A stretch of DNA of 50,099 nt from Desulfobotulus mexicanus (GTDB taxonomy: Bacteria > Desulfobacterota > Desulfobacteria > Desulfobacterales > ASO4-4). Each line of letters starts with the position of its first letter. Positions within the stretch are counted from its first letter, which is position 1. The stretch spans positions 910 to 51,008 of the forward strand of contig NZ_VDMB01000022.1 in assembly GCF_006175995.1 (NCBI RefSeq), read 5' to 3'. The notes under the pieces were generated by a model. That model was not told the DNA's origin, made no database searches, and was given only the letters and a program-made list of their open reading frames with translations. Position numbers and translations under genes: made by a program. Positions 45,781-50,099 of this stretch are shown piece after piece.

Positions 45781-46308
45781 ATGTTCATGGATCTTATACG
45801 CAAACGCCGCAGCGTGAGAAAATTCACGGATCAGACCATAGAAAAAGAAAAGCTGGAGCTTCTCAAGGAATCAGCCCTGCGCAGTCCCTCCTCCCGCAGC
45901 CGCAATCCATGGGAATTTATTTTTGTAACAAATCCCGATCTTCTAAAAAAACTTTCAGAAATAAAGCCCCATGGCGCTTCCTTTCTCCATGGAGCACCTC
46001 TGGGAGTGGTGGTATTAGCAGACCCTGAACGTTGTGATGTCTGGGTAGAGGACTGCTCCATTGCCATGATTTTTCTTCAACTGGCCGCAGAGTCCCTTGG
46101 CCTTAAAAGCTGCTGGGTGCAGGTGAGAAAACGCATGCTCAATGACCATGTCAGCGCAGAGGAAAAAACCCGCAGTCTCCTTGGTATTCCGGAAAAAATG
46201 AAGGTTCTCGCCATACTTGCCGCAGGCTATGGGGCAGAAAAGCTGGAAGGCCACCCGGAAGAAAGTCTCATGCGGGAAAAAATTCACACCAACACCTACG
46301 GAGGCTGA
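45781..46308 (+). CDS. Nitroreductase-family FMN oxidoreductase
   Basis: A 175-residue protein of the nitroreductase fold. The N-terminal RKRRSVRKFTDQ is the FMN-binding basic segment, LRSPSSRSRNPWEFIFV follows, and KSCWVQVRKR lies near 118. The length fits the small, single-domain members whose substrates are varied or unknown. A clear AAGGAG precedes ATG 45781. The lgt ribosome site lies inside its last codons. Confidence 0.88.
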   Translation: MFMDLIRKRRSVRKFTDQTIEKEKLELLKESALRSPSSRSRNPWEFIFVTNPDLLKKLSEIKPHGASFLHGAPLGVVVLADPERCDVWVEDCSIAMIFLQLAAESLGLKSCWVQVRKRMLNDHVSAEEKTRSLLGIPEKMKVLAILAAGYGAEKLEGHPEESLMREKIHTNTYGG

Positions 46309-46311
46309 ACC

Positions 46312-47118
46312 TTGGCATCCCCACTGATCTGGCATGCAGACCCCATTCTTTTCTCCCTCGGTCCCCTCAGTGTACGCTGGTATGGACTGTTTTTCGCCTG
46401 TGCATTTATCTGCGGCATGATTTGGATGCAGTATGTCTTCAAAAAAGAAGGCAAGGATGCCGATGCCCTCGAACCCCTTTTGTACCGCATCATGGCAGGA
46501 GTTATCATCGGAGCCAGACTTGGCCACTGCCTTTTCTATGAACCCGGCTATTACCTCAGCAATCCAGTAGAAATCCTTAAAATTTGGGAAGGCGGACTTG
46601 CCAGCCACGGCGGTATTCTGGGCCTTTTCATAGCCCTTTATGTGCACAGCCGAAAATACGAAGAAACCCCTTTTTTCTGGCTGGCGGACCATCTCATGGT
46701 GGCTGGGTGCATGGGAGCGGCCTTTATACGGCTTGGCAATTTCTTCAACTCCGAGCTGGTGGGCATTCCCGTGAAATCCGGATGGGGCATTGTATTCAGC
46801 CGTGTGGACATGATCCCAAGGCACCCGGTGCAGCTCTATGAATCCATGGCCTATGCCACATGCAGCCTGCTTCTTTTTCTTGCATGGAAAAAAGGAGCAG
46901 GACAAATCCCATTCCGTCTTACGGCCATCGCCCTTATCCTTGCGGCTACGGCCCGTATTCTGCTTGAAATCTTTAAAACCCAGCAGACAGCCTTTGCCTT
47001 TCCCGTACATATGGGACAGCTCCTCAGCCTTCCCTTTCTTTTCTGCGGGATTCTTCTTTATCTTTATTCAAGGAAAAATCCCCCTGCGACCAGGCACAGG
47101 CACAAAAAAACACAGTGA
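46312..47118 (+). CDS. lgt: Prolipoprotein diacylglyceryl transferase
   Basis: Transfers diacylglycerol to the lipobox cysteine of prolipoproteins in the inner membrane. The 268 residues have about seven membrane segments. Visible are VRWYGLFFACAF, GGLASHGGILG and the signature RLGNFFNSELVGIP, followed by HPVQLYESMAY. The start is TTG 46312, supported by GGAGG eight bases upstream. It supplies the lipoproteins that LolCD releases. Confidence 0.95.
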   Translation: MASPLIWHADPILFSLGPLSVRWYGLFFACAFICGMIWMQYVFKKEGKDADALEPLLYRIMAGVIIGARLGHCLFYEPGYYLSNPVEILKIWEGGLASHGGILGLFIALYVHSRKYEETPFFWLADHLMVAGCMGAAFIRLGNFFNSELVGIPVKSGWGIVFSRVDMIPRHPVQLYESMAYATCSLLLFLAWKKGAGQIPFRLTAIALILAATARILLEIFKTQQTAFAFPVHMGQLLSLPFLFCGILLYLYSRKNPPATRHRHKKTQ

Positions 47119-47858
47119 GGCCCATGCATAAGAAAGCTTTTGCGGTTTTATCCGATATCCACGGCAATTATGAAGCCCTTGTTCAGGTGCTGAAGGACAT
47201 GGAGTCTCTTGGGATTGTAAATGCCATCAGCCTTGGGGACAACATCGGCTACGGGCCATACCCCAACGAGGTTGTTGCCGCACTGCTGGCGGCAGAAATT
47301 CCTTCGGTACTGGGTAACCATGAATCCGCCATTCTTAAAATATCTGAGCAGAACTGGTTTAACCCTTCAGCAAAACAAGCCCTCATGCAGACACGGAAGA
47401 TGCTGAATTCCGATACGCTGACCAGTATCCGTAAATATCCAAGGTTTAAAACCATATGTAACTGCCGTTTTGTTCACGGCTGTCCCCCTTCGGATATCCG
47501 GACTTATCTGTTTCAGAAGGATGATGAAGAAATCATAAAATTATTCAGCCTGTTTAATGAGTCAGTCTGCTTTGTGGGCCATACCCATGAACTTGAAATC
47601 ATACGCTGGGACGGAGAAAAAATTTCTCGCAGCATCCCCGATGAGACCCCATTTTTTTTAAAGGAAAAAGAACGTATCATCATCAACTGTGGCAGTGTGG
47701 GGCAGCCAAGGGATGGGGATAACAGGGCAAAATACATCATCTATGACCCCATTGAGAAATCCGTTCTTATCCAAAGGGTTTCCTATGACGTAAAAAAAAC
47801 CGTCTCAGCCATTCTCAGGGCCGGACTTCCCAAGGTCTACGCAGACAGACTCCTCTAG
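47115..47858 (+). CDS. Calcineurin-like metallophosphoesterase
   Basis: A 247-residue phosphoesterase with the full metal-binding set: LSDIHGNYEAL, SLGDNIGYGPYP, LGNHES, and later GHTHELE. A C-terminal NCGSVGQPRDGD block is typical of the YfcE/ApaH-related group that includes protein phosphatases and phosphodiesterases. GTG 47115 overlaps the lgt stop (GTGA); ATG 47124 is an alternative. It ends eight bases before a Ser/Thr kinase, so it may be the opposing phosphatase (inference). Confidence 0.88.
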   Translation: MRPMHKKAFAVLSDIHGNYEALVQVLKDMESLGIVNAISLGDNIGYGPYPNEVVAALLAAEIPSVLGNHESAILKISEQNWFNPSAKQALMQTRKMLNSDTLTSIRKYPRFKTICNCRFVHGCPPSDIRTYLFQKDDEEIIKLFSLFNESVCFVGHTHELEIIRWDGEKISRSIPDETPFFLKEKERIIINCGSVGQPRDGDNRAKYIIYDPIEKSVLIQRVSYDVKKTVSAILRAGLPKVYADRLL

Positions 47859-47865
47859 GAGAAAA

Positions 47866-49212
47866 ATGAGAACCATAGGAAAGTATCAGATTGCAGGAGA
47901 GCTGGGCCGGGGAGGCATGGGCCGGGTTCTCAAAGTGCGTCACCCGGAAATTCAAAGGATTCTTGCGGCCAAGGTGTTTCTCCCCCACCCTTTTCTTCTG
48001 TCTTCCGTGGGAGAAAAACACCTGCTTTCAATGTTCATGGAAGAGGCCCGAAAAATGGCCATGCTGCACCACCCCAATGTGGCAGGTGTGGAAGATCTCC
48101 ATTGCGGAGAAAAAACTTTTTATACCATGCCCTGTTATTCCAGAAGCCTTGGCCTCATCATGGGAGAAAATTCAGATATGGAGGCTCCCTGCAGAAGCCT
48201 GGATCCGGATACTGCCATTCATTATATGAAACAGCTTCTGACGGCACTGCACTGCCTGCACTTTCACGGTATCATCCACAGGGACATCAAACCCTGGAAC
48301 CTGCTCATGGATGATGAAGACAGACTTATTCTCGGTGATTTCGGCCTGAGCCGCCTGCGCAGGGAAACCACGGGCACACCGGAAAATATCAAAGTAGGCT
48401 CCCCCTGGTACGCACCACCGGAGCAGGAAAAGGATGCTGACAGTGCCGATGAAAGATCGGATATTTATGCAGCAGGCATTGTATTTCACCGCATGCTGAC
48501 GGGACTCTTTCCTCCGGATAATACTGAAAAAAACAGCCTGCTGCCTGAACCTGAAGAACTGTGGCAGGATTTTCTGAAAAAATGCCTTGCCAAAAATCCA
48601 GCCCATCGTTTTACCAGCGCAGAAAAAATGCTCAAGGCTTTGGATATTCTGGATCATTCATGGATTAATTTCAGGGAAAAGGAATGTTCCTTTCCCTTTA
48701 GCGCAGAAGAAAAAAACGATCATGGTCCCCTTAAGCTGAGAAGTTTTCCCCTTCGTACCGGAGTTCGGGGATCACTTGCAGATATGCTGGAGGCAGATCC
48801 CCTTTTCCGGCCAGCCCTTTTAGTTCAAAATAATTTCATTACCGGACCTGAAGAAGACTTCATCTATGACAAGAATACAGGACTTCTCTGGGAAAAAGCT
48901 GGAAGCCCCTTTCCAATGAACAGAAATGATGCAGAAAAATGGATAAGAATGCTCAATGGAAGGGCTGCTGGACATAAGAGAGAATGGCGATTCCCAACGG
49001 TTCCTGAACTTTTTTCCCTCACACGCCAGACCATGACACCCAAAGATTACTGCAGGGAGTACCCCCTTGATCCCCGACAGGGCTGGGTATGGAGCAGCGA
49101 TGGACGCAGCCATATCAGCTACTGGTTTGTTGATCTTTTCAGGGGTTTTACAGCACCCATGGACAAAGACGGATACTGTTTTGTAAAAGGTGTTGCAGGG
49201 CCTTTTAACTGA
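47866..49212 (+). CDS. Ser/Thr protein kinase with a C-terminal DUF1566-like domain
   Basis: A 448-residue Hanks-type kinase. The glycine loop GELGRGGMGRV is at 11-21, the catalytic Lys at about 36, HRDIKPWNLL at 138-147, DFG at 158-160 and APPE at 183-186. The kinase ends near 270. After a linker, residues about 334-447 match DUF1566-like (FGE-sulfatase/Lcl-like) domains: FIYDKNTGLLWEKAGSP, WRFPTVPELFSL and a Trp-rich end. No membrane helix separates the two, unlike PASTA-type kinases. It is the last gene of the plus-strand run. Confidence 0.9.
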   Translation: MRTIGKYQIAGELGRGGMGRVLKVRHPEIQRILAAKVFLPHPFLLSSVGEKHLLSMFMEEARKMAMLHHPNVAGVEDLHCGEKTFYTMPCYSRSLGLIMGENSDMEAPCRSLDPDTAIHYMKQLLTALHCLHFHGIIHRDIKPWNLLMDDEDRLILGDFGLSRLRRETTGTPENIKVGSPWYAPPEQEKDADSADERSDIYAAGIVFHRMLTGLFPPDNTEKNSLLPEPEELWQDFLKKCLAKNPAHRFTSAEKMLKALDILDHSWINFREKECSFPFSAEEKNDHGPLKLRSFPLRTGVRGSLADMLEADPLFRPALLVQNNFITGPEEDFIYDKNTGLLWEKAGSPFPMNRNDAEKWIRMLNGRAAGHKREWRFPTVPELFSLTRQTMTPKDYCREYPLDPRQGWVWSSDGRSHISYWFVDLFRGFTAPMDKDGYCFVKGVAGPFN

Positions 49213-49470
49213 AACCAGAAACCTTGTCAAAACACCGTAAATAGATACCCCGGACATAAATCAGCTTAAAATAATCCGTTACCACTCGAATATCATAGCG
49301 ATAATTATGAACTATTATTAGGTATTGAAGCTTAAGGCCACTTCCGGGGTTTAATGTACCATTAGAATACAACCTGTTTTCAATTAAAGTAAATATTCTG
49401 TAACTCCATGGCACATTATAAATTTAATATCCATTATTCTTTAAAAAGTTAAACGACCATTTATATTCAG
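49213..49470. other. AT-rich intergenic stretch
   Basis: About 260 bases between the kinase stop and the right-hand insertion sequence. I see no gene, no clear terminator and no RNA gene. A short minus-strand frame crosses the kinase end and is not convincing. Confidence 0.4.
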
Positions 49471-49565
49471 TAGTGTCCGGTTAGGTTTTTGCATGAAAAA
49501 AAGTTTTAATTTTTAACAAAAAACATGATTTATGTCTTGACAAATCAATAAAAATGTAAATTTCG

Positions 49566-49597
49566 CCTTGAAATTATTATTAACTATAATTTCAAGG
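49566..49597 (+). promoter_or_regulatory. Perfect hairpin covering the transposase ribosome site
   Basis: CCTTGAAATTA (49566-49576) pairs perfectly with TAATTTCAAGG (49587-49597) around a 10-base loop. The likely ribosome site AAGG (49594-49597) is inside the right arm, eight bases before the GTG start. In a long read-through transcript the site would be hidden. This is a known way for insertion sequences to prevent transposase expression from outside promoters. A TATAAT at 49585-49590 lies partly in the loop. Confidence 0.6.
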
Positions 49598-49605
49598 ATT
49601 TGTGC

Positions 49606-50099
49606 GTGAAGATTTTTACAGATGAAAAGAAGAAAATTGATTCTTTAACCTTTAACAAGTTCATGTTACCGATTATTAAGATATTACCAATAATACCAGC
49701 TCTTTTATCAAGAGGACATAGACCTTTAAAAATGAATTTTGAAGATCAGTTAAAAGCTCTCATATATTTTCATCTTCAGGAACATGGTTCTGCCCGTCAT
49801 CTTATTCAGGATATGAATGAAAACAATTTTGCAAAAGAGAATATTGCTCCTGAAGGTGGTATTAGCATAAGCAGTTTTTCAGAGATCATTAACAGCAGAG
49901 GGCTTGAGCAGCTGTTATTTGTTTTTCAAGAACTTTACAAACAGGCTTCATTCATAATTCCAAAAAAATTCACGGATCTTGGAGAGCTTGTATCGATAGA
50001 TGGAAGCCTTATTGATGCCGTTCTTTCAATGTTTTGGGCTGATTACAGGAAGAGCTCTAAAAAAGCAAAAGCTCACTGTGGTTTTGATATCAACCGTGG
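49606..50099 (+). CDS. IS4-type DDE transposase, N-terminal part
   Basis: The frame opens at GTG 49606 and runs to the end of the window (164 codons). It contains PALLSRGHRPLKMNFEDQLKA, HLQEHGSARHLIQDM and LVSIDGSLIDAVLSMFWADY; the Asp of SIDGS is probably the first residue of the DDE triad. KKAKAHCGFDIN follows. These are typical of one IS4-family group found in many delta-type genomes. The rest of the gene is beyond the window. Its visible part does not overlap in sequence with the transposase tail at base 1, so whether they are the same element cannot be decided. Confidence 0.8.
   Translation, partial: MKIFTDEKKKIDSLTFNKFMLPIIKILPIIPALLSRGHRPLKMNFEDQLKALIYFHLQEHGSARHLIQDMNENNFAKENIAPEGGISISSFSEIINSRGLEQLLFVFQELYKQASFIIPKKFTDLGELVSIDGSLIDAVLSMFWADYRKSSKKAKAHCGFDINR

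Larger units (their letters stand above)
49471..50099 (+). mobile_element. Left part of an IS4-type insertion sequence, cut by the window edge
   Basis: TAGTGTCCGGTTAGGTTTTT at 49471 begins a very AT-rich leader of 135 bases before a transposase start. This sequence has the look of a terminal inverted repeat of IS4-type elements, but the right end is outside the window, so the pair cannot be checked. A TTGACA at 49537-49542 could be the -35 box of the transposase promoter. Confidence 0.6.

Noticed and set aside
49205-49414. 69-codon minus-strand frame
   Set aside because: It overlaps the end of the kinase gene, lacks a ribosome site and resembles no protein.
1-50099. CRISPR arrays, tRNA and rRNA genes
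   Set aside because: I found no regularly spaced repeats and no recognisable tRNA or rRNA sequence in the gaps; a tRNA covariance search could still change this.

Overview
This window looks like the chromosome of a Gram-negative, Desulfobacterota-type (Desulfobacterales-like) bacterium. The evidence is a complete lipid A / outer-membrane assembly cluster, HslVU, type IV pilus genes, LpxI in place of LpxH, a DHH-CBS-poly(A)-polymerase fusion and a Ser/Thr kinase with a DUF1566-like tail. The genus is an inference. Coding density is high and many neighbours are joined by 4-nt ATGA or GTGA overlaps.

Region 1 (1-2901) is accessory DNA. It holds the tail of an IS4-type transposase, the tail of an IS91-family (Y2) transposase with a strong hairpin behind it, and then an AT-rich two-gene unit on the minus strand. 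That unit is a DGQHR-domain protein (relatives DndB and DpdB) whose stop codon abuts the start of a HEPN-like protein. This unit is the best candidate here for an undescribed, possibly defensive, system.

Region 2 (2902-12154) is one co-directional minus-strand run. It reads HAD hydrolase, xerC, hslV, hslU, argB, argD, argF, argG, argH, with ATGA overlaps at four junctions. It supplies protein quality control and most of arginine synthesis from N-acetylglutamate; argC, argJ and carAB are not here.

Region 3 (12155-15149) holds a DsrE-like protein, a palindromic repeat patch, a divergent family-4-like uracil-DNA glycosylase and coaBC. Region 4 (15364-23600) is on the plus strand. It holds an orphan PAS histidine kinase, a MoxR/VWA pair overlapped by an acyl-CoA dehydrogenase, a small unknown protein, and an AT-richer xpt-purine permease pair ending at a strong terminator.

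Region 5 (23774-40735) is a long minus-strand block: radical SAM protein; pilC and a PilS-like kinase; lysS; lolC, lolD; bamA, skp, lpxD, fabZ, lpxA, lpxI, lpxB, msbA. The bamA-to-msbA part encodes lipid A synthesis and export together with outer-membrane protein insertion, and lolCD adds lipoprotein release.

Region 6 (40989-49212) is a plus-strand run: DHH-CBS-PAP fusion, trpS, srkA-like kinase, nitroreductase, lgt, metallophosphoesterase, Ser/Thr kinase. The right edge (49471-50099) is the beginning of another IS4-type insertion sequence, so transposase sequence lies at both ends of the window. No tRNA, rRNA or CRISPR array was recognised by eye.
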